Source: Roseateles sp. DAIF2 (GTDB lineage: Bacteria; Pseudomonadota; Gammaproteobacteria; Burkholderiales; Burkholderiaceae_C). Taken from it: a stretch of DNA of 64,000 nt. Location: positions 1,674,001 through 1,738,000 of the forward strand of contig NZ_CP049919.1 of assembly GCF_015624425.1 (NCBI RefSeq). Reading direction: 5' to 3'. The notes beneath the pieces were generated by a model. The model saw only the letters and a program-made list of their open reading frames with translations. It did no database searches and was not told the DNA's origin. Made by a program: the position numbers and the translations under genes. Shown piece after piece: positions 42,760-52,784 of this stretch; position 1 is the stretch's first letter, and each line of letters starts with the position of its first letter.

Positions 42760-43845
42760 ATGAACGAGCAGCAGCAGCACGAATCCCCATCAGGCTTCGA
42801 GGCCTTCGACATGCTGGCCACGATGGTGGCCGTGATCCGGCCCGACGGCGAATGCCTGTTCGCCAACGCCGCCTTCGAGAACGTGATGCGGCTGTCGCGC
42901 CGCACCGTGCAGGGCGTCAACCTGTTCGACTGGTTCGCCGATGCCGCGCGCCTGGCCGAGACGGTCGAATCGGTGGCGCGCAACGCCTTCTCCAGCAGCC
43001 GCTTCGACGCGCTGCTGCGCCGCGGCCCGCGCCCGCATGAGGACCTGCTGCCGGTGCAGGTGCTGGTCAGCCAGACCGACAGCCCGGAGCGGGTGCTGGT
43101 CGAGCTGATCGAGAACGCGCAGCAAGCGCGCCAGGACCGCGAGGAGCGTACCCTGGACCAGGTGCAGGCCACCAAGGAGCTGATCCGCAATCTGGCGCAT
43201 GAGATCAAGAACCCGCTGGGCGGCATCCGCGGCGCGGCCCAGCTGCTGGCCATGGAACTGACTGAGCCGGAGCTCAACGAATACACCCAGGTGATCGTGC
43301 ACGAGGCGGACCGGCTGCAGTCCCTGGTCGACCGCCTGCTGGCGCCGCACCGCCGTGCCCAGGTGGTCGGCGACGTCAACATCCACGAGGTCTGCGAGCG
43401 GGTGCGCTCGGTGATCCTGGCCGAGTTCCCGCGCGGCCTCGCGGTGCTGCGCGACTACGACACCTCGCTGCCCGACTTCCGTGGCGACCGCGAGCAACTG
43501 ATCCAGGCGGTGCTGAACATCGTGCAGAACGCCGCCCAGGCCCTGCATGCGCGCATCGCGGCCGGCGATGCGCAGATCACCTTGCAGACCCGGGTCGCGC
43601 GCCAGGTCACGATCGGCAAGCAGCGCTGGCGCTTGGCATTGGAATTGCATGTGCAGGACAACGGCCCGGGCGTGCCGGCGGAGATCCGCGACCGCATCTT
43701 CTATCCCCTGGTTTCGGGCCGGGACGGAGGGACCGGTCTGGGTCTGACGCTGTCACAGACCATCGCCCAGCAGCATCAGGGCATGATCGACTGCGACAGC
43801 GAACCGGGCCGGACCGATTTTCGAATTACCCTGCCTTTGCCCTGA
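42760..43845 (+). CDS. glnL: Nitrogen regulation sensor kinase/phosphatase NtrB
   Basis: NtrB phosphorylates NtrC under nitrogen limitation and, with PII protein, dephosphorylates it in excess. The 361-residue cytoplasmic protein has an N-terminal PAS domain (about 15-120), the phosphoacceptor His147 in NLAHEIKNPLGGIRGAAQLL, the N box VLNIVQNAAQAL and the ATP lid region (DNGPGVPAEIRDRIFYPLVSGRDGGTGLGLTL read in parts). No transmembrane helix is present, as expected. Length and motif set match GlnL of enteric bacteria. ntrC follows 36 bp downstream. Confidence 0.96.
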   Translation: MNEQQQHESPSGFEAFDMLATMVAVIRPDGECLFANAAFENVMRLSRRTVQGVNLFDWFADAARLAETVESVARNAFSSSRFDALLRRGPRPHEDLLPVQVLVSQTDSPERVLVELIENAQQARQDREERTLDQVQATKELIRNLAHEIKNPLGGIRGAAQLLAMELTEPELNEYTQVIVHEADRLQSLVDRLLAPHRRAQVVGDVNIHEVCERVRSVILAEFPRGLAVLRDYDTSLPDFRGDREQLIQAVLNIVQNAAQALHARIAAGDAQITLQTRVARQVTIGKQRWRLALELHVQDNGPGVPAEIRDRIFYPLVSGRDGGTGLGLTLSQTIAQQHQGMIDCDSEPGRTDFRITLPLP

Positions 43846-43881
43846 AGCGCAAAGCGCCTGGGTGGCAAAGGGGAGCAAGGC

Positions 43882-45357
<1,476 letters not shown>

Positions 45358-45370
45358 ACGGCGCAGGCCG

Positions 45371-46279
45371 CTACCAGCCCAGCCAGTTGTTCAGCACGCC
45401 GAGGTAGCCGCTGCGCATCGGCAGGGGAGGGTGCAGGGGGTCGATGCCGGCCAGAGGATCGTAGTTGGCGTCCCGCACATTTTTTTGGTGCTGAGCGTTG
45501 AAACGCGAGATGCCGCCGGCCGTCCCCATCCGGCTGGCCGAATGGATATCGCTCTTGACCTCGAAGAGCTTGCTGACCACCGGTATCGAGGCCAGGGCGC
45601 CCAGGCTTCCACCGACCAGGCCTCCGGCCATACCGCCGAGCATCGCACCGCCGGGGCCCAGCAGGCCGCCAAGCGAGGAGCCGAGCAGGGTGCCCATCGG
45701 ACCCAGGCCCGCGGCGCCGGCCACGGACAGGCCCGTGATCGCTGAATTGATCAGACCACCGCCGCCCGCGTATTCCGTCAGCGCGCCCAGGGTGCCGCCG
45801 ATCAGCGCGGGGTAGAGACCGCCAGTGGCCGTACCCAGGGCACCGGCCAGCACGCTGCCATGGAGCAGGTTGCCGACGCCGGATCTGCTCGTGTCCCCGG
45901 TCAGATAGTGGGATAGCTCATGACCGGTCGTGAACTCGAGCTCGGCCTGATTCCCAAGCAGGGCCCGCTGGATATAGATCTTGTTGCCGTCGGCATGGTT
46001 CGAGCCCGTGGCCTCATGGAACTCGACGTCGGCCGGGTTGACGCCCATTTGAATGGCGATCTGGTTCAGCTGATTCAGTTCCGCGCCGGTGTAAGGAACC
46101 CGTTGTATCGGATGCATCGACCGGATGGCCTGTCGCTGGGCCGCGATCCGCGGGCTGGCGTCGATGAGCTGCTGCGCGTGATGTGCGGGATGTGCCACTT
46201 GCCCGGCGCCTGGGCCGGGAACATGCCGGGTGGCCGGCTTGGCTCCGGGCTGCTTGGGGCTCCGGACCTGATCGCGCAT
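45371..46279 (-). CDS. Orphan HExxH, glycine-zipper protein resembling DUF4157 toxin/effector proteins
   Basis: A 302-residue protein. GGAGGA five bases before the ATG at 46279 sets the start. The N-terminus is disordered and Pro/His-rich. Residues 36-60 (QQLIDASPRIAAQRQ...PIQR) resemble the lead segment of DUF4157 proteins found with extracellular contractile injection systems and polymorphic toxins. A metallopeptidase-like region follows, with NKIYIQRALLG and the HELSH zinc motif at 120-124. Residues about 138-238 form long Gly/Ala/Leu helices with glycine-zipper spacing that could insert in membranes. The C-terminus (SGYLGVLNNWLGW) is unusual. No injection-system, immunity or VgrG gene is nearby. 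Codon choice is less G+C-rich than that of neighbours. Function is inferred; no named family is certain. Confidence 0.75.
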   Translation of the reverse strand: MRDQVRSPKQPGAKPATRHVPGPGAGQVAHPAHHAQQLIDASPRIAAQRQAIRSMHPIQRVPYTGAELNQLNQIAIQMGVNPADVEFHEATGSNHADGNKIYIQRALLGNQAELEFTTGHELSHYLTGDTSRSGVGNLLHGSVLAGALGTATGGLYPALIGGTLGALTEYAGGGGLINSAITGLSVAGAAGLGPMGTLLGSSLGGLLGPGGAMLGGMAGGLVGGSLGALASIPVVSKLFEVKSDIHSASRMGTAGGISRFNAQHQKNVRDANYDPLAGIDPLHPPLPMRSGYLGVLNNWLGW

Positions 46280-46379
46280 TGCTGTCCTCCCATCTCCTGC
46301 ATCTCGCGCCATTGTCGGCATGCCACAGCGGCGGCGCTATCAGACGAATGCTGATTTGATGGGGAAGGTGCGCGGCCCG

Positions 46380-47339
46380 TCAGCCCTGCTTGTCCAACCA
46401 CACGCCCAGCCCCTGGGCGTTCAACTCCACGTCCATCGCCAGCAGCTCGCGCTGACGCTCGGGCGCCAGCGTGCAGCCATGCAGGGCCAGTTCGCGCAGA
46501 TAGAGCGCCTCCAGCTCGCGCGTCAGCGCCGCATGCCGCTCCGGGCTGCCGCGCTGCGCCTGGGCGATCTCGACCATCGCGCGGGCCTGGCGCAGCAGCA
46601 GCGCGGCCAGGCGCCGTACCTCGGCCTCGCTGCCGCCGATGCGGCCGTAATGGGTCAGGAACATCTGCCGCGGCGCGTAGCTCAGCAGCCGCTCGACCGA
46701 GGCATAGAGCGCCTCGGGCTCGAACTGCACCGGCGTGCTGGTCGGCATGATCCAGGCGCCATTGGGCGGCGTGTCGAACTCGCGGTAGGACAGGCCGAAG
46801 GTGTCGCCGGTGAACCAGCCGCGGCTCTTTTCGTCCCAGACGCAATGGTGGTGCCGTGCATGGCCCGGCGTATCCAGCAGCAGCAGGGGGCGACCGGCCA
46901 GCTGCACCGTCATGCCGTCGCTGCTTTGCACGACGCGTTCGGCCGGTACGCCGACCAGTTGGCCGTAGGAGCGCTCCATCTCGGCGGCACCGTAGACCGC
47001 CAGCGCGCCCTGGTAGAGCGCGGTCGGGTCGATCAGGTGCCGGGCGCCGCGCAGATGCACCAGCAGCCGGGCATCGGGCAGCGAGCGCATCAGCAGGCCG
47101 GCGCCGCCGGCATGGTCCAGGTGCACATGGGTCGGGATCACCCAGTCGACCGCGGCCGGGCTCAGGCCCAGGGCCGCCAGCGCGCCCAGCAGGCGCGGCA
47201 CCGCATGGTTGGTGCCGGTGTCGACGAAGGCGGCGCGGCCGTCCTCGACGATCAGGTAGGCGGCATCGAAATGGTCGCGCTGGAAACCGGTGTCGACGGC
47301 GTACACGCCATCGCCCAGGTCCTGCAGGTACTCGGGCAT
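46380..47339 (-). CDS. MBL-fold metallo-hydrolase
   Basis: A 319-residue metallo-beta-lactamase-fold hydrolase. The zinc motif is THVHLDHAGG (about 83-92), followed by TPGHARHHHCVW and the GDTFGLSYRE and LTHYGRIGG blocks. There is no signal peptide. The long helical C-terminus (about 230-319) is typical of the family members with an extra winged-helix-like domain. The substrate is unknown. The start MPEYLQDLGDGVYAVDTGF at 47339 is chosen because it begins right at the fold and AGGAGA lies before it. It is divergent from the deformylase gene by 50 bp. Confidence 0.88.
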   Translation of the reverse strand: MPEYLQDLGDGVYAVDTGFQRDHFDAAYLIVEDGRAAFVDTGTNHAVPRLLGALAALGLSPAAVDWVIPTHVHLDHAGGAGLLMRSLPDARLLVHLRGARHLIDPTALYQGALAVYGAAEMERSYGQLVGVPAERVVQSSDGMTVQLAGRPLLLLDTPGHARHHHCVWDEKSRGWFTGDTFGLSYREFDTPPNGAWIMPTSTPVQFEPEALYASVERLLSYAPRQMFLTHYGRIGGSEAEVRRLAALLLRQARAMVEIAQAQRGSPERHAALTRELEALYLRELALHGCTLAPERQRELLAMDVELNAQGLGVWLDKQG

Positions 47340-47389
47340 CTGATGTCTCCTTAGAATCGGTCGCCCAACCATAGCCGAAGAGGGCCGAG

Positions 47390-47926
47390 ATGGCGGTGCG
47401 AGAGATTCTGAAGATGGGCGATCCGCGGCTGCTGCGGGTCGCGCAGCCGGTGCGCGAGTTCGGCACGCCGGCGCTGCGCGAGCTGGTGGCCGACATGATG
47501 GACACCATGAAGGCAGCCAACGGCGCCGGTCTGGCCGCGCCGCAGATCGGCGTGGACCTGCAACTGGTGATCTTCGGCTTCGAGCGCAACGAGCGCTATC
47601 CGGAGGCGCCGCCGGTGCCGATGACGGTGCTGCTGAACCCGGTGATCACGCCGCTGTCGGAGTCAGAGGAGGAGGGCTGGGAGGGCTGCCTGTCGGTGCC
47701 GGGCCTGCGCGGCGTGGTGCCGCGCTGGGCGCGCATCCGCTACAGCGGCCAGGATCCGGACGGCCGCCCGATCGAGCGTGAGGCCGAGGGCTTCCACGCC
47801 CGCGTGGTCCAGCATGAATGCGACCATCTGCAGGGTCTGCTGTACCCGATGCGGGTGCGCGACTTCGGCCGCTTCGGCTTTACCTCGGTGCTGTTCCCCG
47901 AACTGGATCCGAACGCCGACGACTGA
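47390..47926 (+). CDS. def: Peptide deformylase
   Basis: Def removes the formyl group from nascent polypeptides. The 178-residue metalloenzyme has all three motifs: GAGLAAPQ (motif 1, about 44-51), EGCLSVPG (motif 2, metal-binding Cys) and QHECDHLQG (motif 3, HExxH). The EGCLSVPG form is that of type I enzymes. There is no fmt gene beside it, whereas the main deformylase gene of proteobacteria usually lies next to fmt, so this is probably a second copy (often called def2). It reads away from the metallo-hydrolase gene. Confidence 0.93.
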   Translation: MAVREILKMGDPRLLRVAQPVREFGTPALRELVADMMDTMKAANGAGLAAPQIGVDLQLVIFGFERNERYPEAPPVPMTVLLNPVITPLSESEEEGWEGCLSVPGLRGVVPRWARIRYSGQDPDGRPIEREAEGFHARVVQHECDHLQGLLYPMRVRDFGRFGFTSVLFPELDPNADD

Positions 47927-48022
47927 GCCGCGGGCCGGCCCAGCAACAGGGCAAAATTTTGTAAGCCGGTCGGCCCGCCACCGGCCGGGCGCGTTATACC
48001 GGGGTCACGAGGAGATCCCCCG

Positions 48023-49900
48023 ATGAGCCTGCGCGCCGCCCCGCCGTCCCCCACCGCCTGGCTGCTGGGCCTGCTGGCCAGCTTGGCGCTGCTGTTGGCC
48101 CCGGCCTGGAGCCTGGCCGAGGACGAGCGCGAGGATCCGCCGGCGCGCGCCGGCCGGGTCGCGGCGATCAGCGGCGAGGCCTGGCTGTTCGACGCCGAGG
48201 CACGCGAATGGACCCGGCTGGAGCGCAACCAGACCCTGGGCGAGGGCGACCGGCTGCGCACCGAGGCCGGTGCCCGGGTCAGCCTGCGCATCGGCTCCAC
48301 CAGCCTGTGGCTGGACGAGGATTCCGAGCTCGAGTTCGAGCAGCTGGACGATGGCCGGGTGCTGCTCGACCTGGACCGAGGCTCGCTGGCGCTGCGCCTG
48401 CGCAGCCGCGAGGAGGTCAACGACTACCAACTGCGCACCCGCGAGGGCCGCTTCGGCGCCGAGCGCGAGGGCCTGTACCGCATCGACCAGCTGGAGCGCG
48501 GCAGCCGCGGCCTGGTCTGGGAGGGCAGCCTGCGCTTCGACGCGCGCTCCGGCCAGGCCGAGCCGGTCTGGATCAACACCGGCGAGCAGGCCGAGCTCTG
48601 GTGGGCCGGCGGCCCGCGCACCGAGCGCCAGGCCCTGCAGCGCGACGAGTTCACCGACTGGCTGCTGGCGCAGCGCGAGGCCGAGGGCCAGCATCTGGCC
48701 TACCGCTATGTCTCGCCCGAGATGACCGGGGCCGATGAGCTGGACCGCCATGGGCGCTGGGAGCCGAATTCCGACTACGGCCCGCTGTGGATTCCCAGCG
48801 TGGTGGCGGTCGACTGGGCGCCCTACCGCTACGGCCGCTGGGCCTGGTCGGTGCGCTGGGGCTGGACCTGGGTGGATGACGCGCCCTGGGGCTTCGCGCC
48901 CTTCCATTACGGCCGCTGGGTGCATTGGGGCGGCCGCTGGTGCTGGGCTCCGGGGCCTTATGTGGCGCGGCCGGTCTACGCGCCGGCCCTGGTGGGCTGG
49001 GTCGGCGGCTCGGCGCTGCGCGTCGGCGTCCAGATCGGTGGTGGCCGTCGTCCGCCACCGCCGCGCTACGGCTGGGTGCCGCTGGCGCCGCGCGAGGTCT
49101 ATGTGCCGTCCTACCGCCACAGCCATCGCTACTGGCAGCGCCTGAACCGCGAGCAGGACCCGATCACGGTGCGGCGTCCACCGGAGGACCGCCGCGTCGG
49201 CCCGCCGCGGCCGCATCGCAACCTGGAGGTGGCGGGTGCGGTCAGCGCGCTGCCGGTGCAGGGCGGCCGGCCGATGCCGCTGCGCCCCGGCGATGCGCAG
49301 CAGCCGCTGCAGCCCCTGGTGCAGGGACCGGGCCGTGGCGACCTGGTGCTGCCGCCGCGCGAGACGCGGCCCGGTGGCGAGGGGCCGTCGCAGCGCTGGC
49401 GCGATCGACGCGAGGGGCGCGGCGACGCGAACCTGCCGCAGCAACGCCCGCCGCAGGCGATCGAGCGGCCGGACCGGCCCGAGCGCCCGGCCTGGCGCGA
49501 GCGTCCCGACCTGCCGGCGCGGCCGGTCGACGAGGTGCAGCCGCCGCGCCCGCGCGACCGCCTGCCCTGGCCGGAGCGTGCGCAGGATCATCATCCACAA
49601 CAGCAGCCACAGCGCCCACGCGATCGCGGGCCGGAGCGACCCTCCTGGGGCGAGCCGCGCCGGCCCGGTGGTGCCGAGCGTCCGCCCGAGGCGCCGGGCC
49701 TGCCGCGCGTCCAGCCGCAGCAGCCGGTGATGCCGGCGCCGATGCCGCCGCCGCCGCCGCGCACGCGCGACTCGAACGACGGTCCGCAGCGCCCGCCGCC
49801 GCAGATGAACCGGCCCGAGGAGCCGCGCGGTCATGACCGCGAGCGCGGGCCGCAGCGCGGCCGCGGCGAATGGAACGGCCGCCCGCAGGCGGCGCAGTGA
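48023..49900 (+). CDS. Exported FecR-domain/DUF6600 protein with Pro/Arg-rich tail
   Basis: A 625-residue protein. A signal peptide (to about residue 32) is followed by a FecR-like domain (about 42-150: AGRVAAISGEAWLFDAEAREW, RTEAGARVSLRIGSTSLWLDEDSELEF, in parts). The central DUF6600 region (about 240-370) is rich in aromatic repeats: DYGPLWIPSVVAVDWAPYRYG, RWAWSVRWGWTWVDDAPWGFAPFHYGRWV, in parts. The last 250 residues are a low-complexity Pro/Arg/Gln tail with many RPE, RDR and PQQ units. Cell-surface or periplasmic placement is likely; no sigma factor partner is adjacent, so it is not a classic FecR signalling gene. Function unknown. Confidence 0.82.
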   Translation: MSLRAAPPSPTAWLLGLLASLALLLAPAWSLAEDEREDPPARAGRVAAISGEAWLFDAEAREWTRLERNQTLGEGDRLRTEAGARVSLRIGSTSLWLDEDSELEFEQLDDGRVLLDLDRGSLALRLRSREEVNDYQLRTREGRFGAEREGLYRIDQLERGSRGLVWEGSLRFDARSGQAEPVWINTGEQAELWWAGGPRTERQALQRDEFTDWLLAQREAEGQHLAYRYVSPEMTGADELDRHGRWEPNSDYGPLWIPSVVAVDWAPYRYGRWAWSVRWGWTWVDDAPWGFAPFHYGRWVHWGGRWCWAPGPYVARPVYAPALVGWVGGSALRVGVQIGGGRRPPPPRYGWVPLAPREVYVPSYRHSHRYWQRLNREQDPITVRRPPEDRRVGPPRPHRNLEVAGAVSALPVQGGRPMPLRPGDAQQPLQPLVQGPGRGDLVLPPRETRPGGEGPSQRWRDRREGRGDANLPQQRPPQAIERPDRPERPAWRERPDLPARPVDEVQPPRPRDRLPWPERAQDHHPQQQPQRPRDRGPERPSWGEPRRPGGAERPPEAPGLPRVQPQQPVMPAPMPPPPPRTRDSNDGPQRPPPQMNRPEEPRGHDRERGPQRGRGEWNGRPQAAQ

Positions 49901-49913
49901 GCGACGACGGGGC

Positions 49914-50567
49914 CTAGAGCAGCGGCTTCAACGCGAGCCAGACCTGCTCCAGCATCAGCGGATGGGCCTTGGCCAACGGGTGGATGCGGTCGCTCTGGAA
50001 CCAGTCCTGGGCATCGGGCCGGTCGGCCACGCCCTTCAGCAGGAAGGGCGTCAGCGCGCTCTTCTCGGCCTTGGCCACGGTCTCGAACAGCGCCGCGAAA
50101 TCGCGCGCATAGGCGCCGCCATAGTTGGGCGGCACCTGCATGCCGACCAGCAGCACCTTGGCGCCGCTGTCGCGCGCGGCGCGCAGCATCGCCTGCAGGT
50201 TCTCGCGCGTCATGCTCAGCGGCAGGCCGCGCAGCGCGTCGTTACCGCCCAGTTCGACCACCACATGGCTGGGTCGGTGCTGGGTGAGCAGGGCCGGCAG
50301 GCGCGAGCGCCCGCCCGAGGTGGTGTCGCCGCTGATGCTGGCGTTGACCACCTCATAGGCCGGCTTCGCGCCCTGCAGGCGCTGCTGCAGCAGCGCCACC
50401 CAGCCGCTGCCGCGCGCAATGCCATACTCGGCCGACAGGCTGTCGCCCAGCACCAGCACGCGCCGCGGCCGGGCGCCGCCGCCGGCCTGCGCCGACGCAA
50501 GACCTGGCACCGTCGCCGCCAGGCCGAGCAGGCTACAGTCCAGCATCCATCGCCGTCGATTCACCAT
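49914..50567 (-). CDS. tesA: Arylesterase/lysophospholipase of the SGNH (TesA) type
   Basis: A 217-residue periplasmic GDSL hydrolase. The signal peptide is MVNRRRWMLDCSLLGLAATVPGLASAQA. The blocks follow: GDSLSAEYGI with the nucleophile Ser, SISGDTTSGGRSRLP (block II), GGNDALRGLP (block III, Asn) and DRIHPLAKAH (block V, Asp and His). This resembles E. coli TesA, a thioesterase/protease/lysophospholipase of broad range. The start is uncertain: ATG codons at 50567 and 50576 are both possible and no strong ribosome site is present. It is divergent from the ABC ATPase gene with only 28 bp between, the same pairing as tesA-ybbA in enteric bacteria. Confidence 0.9.
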   Translation of the reverse strand: MVNRRRWMLDCSLLGLAATVPGLASAQAGGGARPRRVLVLGDSLSAEYGIARGSGWVALLQQRLQGAKPAYEVVNASISGDTTSGGRSRLPALLTQHRPSHVVVELGGNDALRGLPLSMTRENLQAMLRAARDSGAKVLLVGMQVPPNYGGAYARDFAALFETVAKAEKSALTPFLLKGVADRPDAQDWFQSDRIHPLAKAHPLMLEQVWLALKPLL

Positions 50568-50595
50568 CGTCACCATCACAGATTCCGCCGCATTC

Positions 50596-51273
50596 ATGTC
50601 CGAAGCCATCATCGAAGTCCAGGGCGTCAGCAAGCAGGTGCAGGACGCCAGTGGCCTGCTCACGATTCTGCACGACATCTCCTTCACCCTGGCCGCGCGC
50701 GAGTCGGTGGCCATCGTCGGCGCCTCGGGCTCGGGCAAGAGCACCCTGCTGGCCATCCTGGCGGGCCTGGACAAGCCCAGCGGCGGCACCGTGCGCCTGG
50801 CCGGGCAGAACCTGTTCGTGCTGGACGAGGACCAGCGCGCCGCGCTGCGCGCGCGCCACCTGGGCTTCGTGTTCCAGAGCTTCCAGCTGCTGGCCAACCT
50901 GACCGCGCTGGAGAACGTGATGCTGCCGCTGGAGCTGCGCGGCGAGCGCGATGCGCGGGCCCAGGCGGCGCAGATGCTGGAGCGGGTCGGGCTGGGGCAG
51001 CGCCTGTCGCATTACCCGCGCGTGCTGTCGGGCGGCGAGCAGCAGCGCGTCGCGCTGGCGCGCGCCTTCGTGCTGAAGCCGGCGCTGCTGCTGGCCGACG
51101 AGCCGACCGGCAGCCTGGACTTCGCGACCGGCGCCGCGGTGATGGATCTGATGTTCGAGATGAACCGCGAGGCCGGCACGACCCTAGTGCTGGTCACGCA
51201 TGACCAGGGCATCGCCGCGCGCTGCCACCGGCAGCTGCGCATCGACGCCGGGCATCTGGTCGATCAGCGCTGA
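50596..51273 (+). CDS. ybbA: ABC transporter ATP-binding protein (YbbA/LolD type)
   Basis: A 225-residue ATPase of the LolD/MacB group. Walker A is GASGSGKST (about 42-50), the Q loop is FVFQSFQLL, the signature is LSGGEQQRVALARAF, Walker B is ALLLADEPTGSLD and the switch His is in LVTHDQG. It is divergent from the tesA-type gene as in enteric ybbA-tesA. In those bacteria the permease gene ybbP follows directly; here the next gene is a convergent DUF2062 gene, so the permease partner is either elsewhere or lost. The 3' end overlaps the DUF2062 gene by 10 bp. Confidence 0.93.
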   Translation: MSEAIIEVQGVSKQVQDASGLLTILHDISFTLAARESVAIVGASGSGKSTLLAILAGLDKPSGGTVRLAGQNLFVLDEDQRAALRARHLGFVFQSFQLLANLTALENVMLPLELRGERDARAQAAQMLERVGLGQRLSHYPRVLSGGEQQRVALARAFVLKPALLLADEPTGSLDFATGAAVMDLMFEMNREAGTTLVLVTHDQGIAARCHRQLRIDAGHLVDQR

Positions 51274-51839
51274 GCAGAAGAGGCGCGGCGCTGGCGCTGC
51301 CGCAGGCGGCGCCAGCGCTCGCCGCGGATCACCGCCCACCAGCCCAGGTAGACCGCCAGATAGGCCAGCAGGCCCAAGAGCGCGCCGGCCAGCGGCAGGC
51401 CTACCAGCAGCGGCTTGCCCAGGGTCTGCAGCCAGGCCCATAGCGACGGCCCCCAGCTCATCGGGGCCGCCCAGTCGAACTCCAGCATGGTCGGCGTCGC
51501 GATCGGTTCGCCGTTGCCCACCACCAGACGACCCAGGCCGATCGCCAGGGTCCAGATCGGCAGCAGGGTGAAGGGGTTGGTCAGCCAGGTGCCGGCCACC
51601 GCGGCCGCGACATTGGCGCGGCAGACGATGGCCACCACGGCCGCCATCAGCATCTGGGTCGGCAGCGGGATCACGCCGACCGCCAGGCCCAGCGCGACGC
51701 CCAGCGCGACGCGGCGCCGGTGCGCCACCCACAGCCAGGGGCGCGGCGCCAGGTAATGGCCCAGCCAGCGCAGCCCCGGCGTCTGCGACAGGGTGTCGGG
51801 GTGCGGCAGCAGGCGGCGGGCGAGACGGGAAGCGGGCAT
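51264..51839 (-). CDS. DUF2062 membrane protein
   Basis: A 191-residue protein with the DUF2062 pattern: RRRVALGVALGLAVGVIPLPTQMLMAAVVAI, then CRANVAAAVAGTWLTNPFTLLPIW with the conserved TNPFT motif, read in parts. Three to four transmembrane helices are predicted. The function is unknown; in other bacteria it is sometimes fused to a glycosyltransferase. The last 10 bp overlap the end of the ABC ATPase gene. It may be transcribed together with, or after the terminator of, the PpiC gene upstream. Confidence 0.88.
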   Translation of the reverse strand: MPASRLARRLLPHPDTLSQTPGLRWLGHYLAPRPWLWVAHRRRVALGVALGLAVGVIPLPTQMLMAAVVAIVCRANVAAAVAGTWLTNPFTLLPIWTLAIGLGRLVVGNGEPIATPTMLEFDWAAPMSWGPSLWAWLQTLGKPLLVGLPLAGALLGLLAYLAVYLGWWAVIRGERWRRLRQRQRRASSAQR

Positions 51840-51865
51840 CGGCGGGGCAGATCGGCGGCAACAGC

Positions 51866-51906
51866 AATAAAAAACCCGCGGGCGCCGGGAAGGCGTGGCC
51901 GCGGGT
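51866..51906 (-). terminator. Rho-independent terminator of the PpiC-type gene
   Basis: On the minus strand ACCCGCGG (51906-51899) pairs with CCGCGGGT (51881-51874), with an inner CGCC/GGCG stem, and is followed by TTTTTTATT. It starts 19 bp after the stop of the chaperone gene. Confidence 0.9.
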
Positions 51907-51924
51907 CGAGGCGAGCGACGCCGA

Positions 51925-52728
51925 TCAGTTGGCGAACTTGTAGTCCGTCTTGGCCTTGCTCTTCAGTTCGGCCTGGAAGGCGGCCAGCTTCTGCTGGGTC
52001 AGGCGCTGCAGGATCTGCGGCTTGACGTCGGCGAAGGCGGGGAACTGAGCCTCGCGGGTGTCTTCCAGCTTGATGATGTGATAGCCGAACTGGCTCTTCA
52101 CCGGCTCCTGGGTCATCTCACCCTTCTTCAGCTCGGTCATGGCCTTGCTGAACTCGGGCACGAAGTTGCCGGGGTTGGCGAAGTCCAGGTCGCCGCCATT
52201 GGCCGCGGAGCCGGGGTCCTTGGAGTTCTTGCTGGCCAGGTCCTCGAACTTGGCGCCGCCCTTGAGCTGGGCGATCAGGGCCTTGGCCTCTTCTTCCTTC
52301 TCGACCAGGATGTGGCGGGCGCGGTATTCGGTGCCGCTGTTCTGGGCCTTGAACTTGTTGTACTCGGCCTCGGCCTCGGCGTCGGTGACCGGGTTCTTCT
52401 TGCCGAAGTCGGCGAACAGCTCGCGGATCAGGATGCTCTGCTTGGCCAGCTCCATCTGGGCCTTGTAGTCGGCGCTGGCGGGGATGCCGCGCTTCTCGGC
52501 CTCCTGCATGAAGATCTCGCGCAGCACCACCTCATCCTTCACCTGGGCTTCCAGCTCGGGCGAGCGCTGCTGCTGGCCACCCTTGGTGACCTGGCCGATC
52601 AGCTGGTCGACGCGGGCCTTGGGCACCGGCTTGCCATTGACGGTGGCGACGTTTTGCGCACTGGCCGACACGGGCAGGAGCGCAGCGGACAGGGCCACGA
52701 CGGACGCGGCGAGCACAAACTTCTTCAT
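51925..52728 (-). CDS. Periplasmic peptidylprolyl isomerase, parvulin type (PpiC domain)
   Basis: A 267-residue periplasmic foldase. Residues 1-24 are a Sec signal (MKKFVLAASVVALSAALLPVSASA). An N-terminal chaperone-like helical part is followed by a parvulin domain (about 136-226; ARHILVEKEEEAKALIAQLKGGAKFEDLA, GGDLDFANPGNFVPEF, FGYHIIKLED, read in parts). The size and design resemble the single-parvulin Par/Cbf2 proteins of betaproteobacteria, and of PrsA/SurA more distantly. It follows the bolA gene on the minus strand by 56 bp and has its own terminator. Confidence 0.93.
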   Translation of the reverse strand: MKKFVLAASVVALSAALLPVSASAQNVATVNGKPVPKARVDQLIGQVTKGGQQQRSPELEAQVKDEVVLREIFMQEAEKRGIPASADYKAQMELAKQSILIRELFADFGKKNPVTDAEAEAEYNKFKAQNSGTEYRARHILVEKEEEAKALIAQLKGGAKFEDLASKNSKDPGSAANGGDLDFANPGNFVPEFSKAMTELKKGEMTQEPVKSQFGYHIIKLEDTREAQFPAFADVKPQILQRLTQQKLAAFQAELKSKAKTDYKFAN

Positions 52729-52784
52729 GGGAATATGAGCGAATGAAAAAAATGCGCCGGTCGGCGCGATAAACGGGCGCTGTT

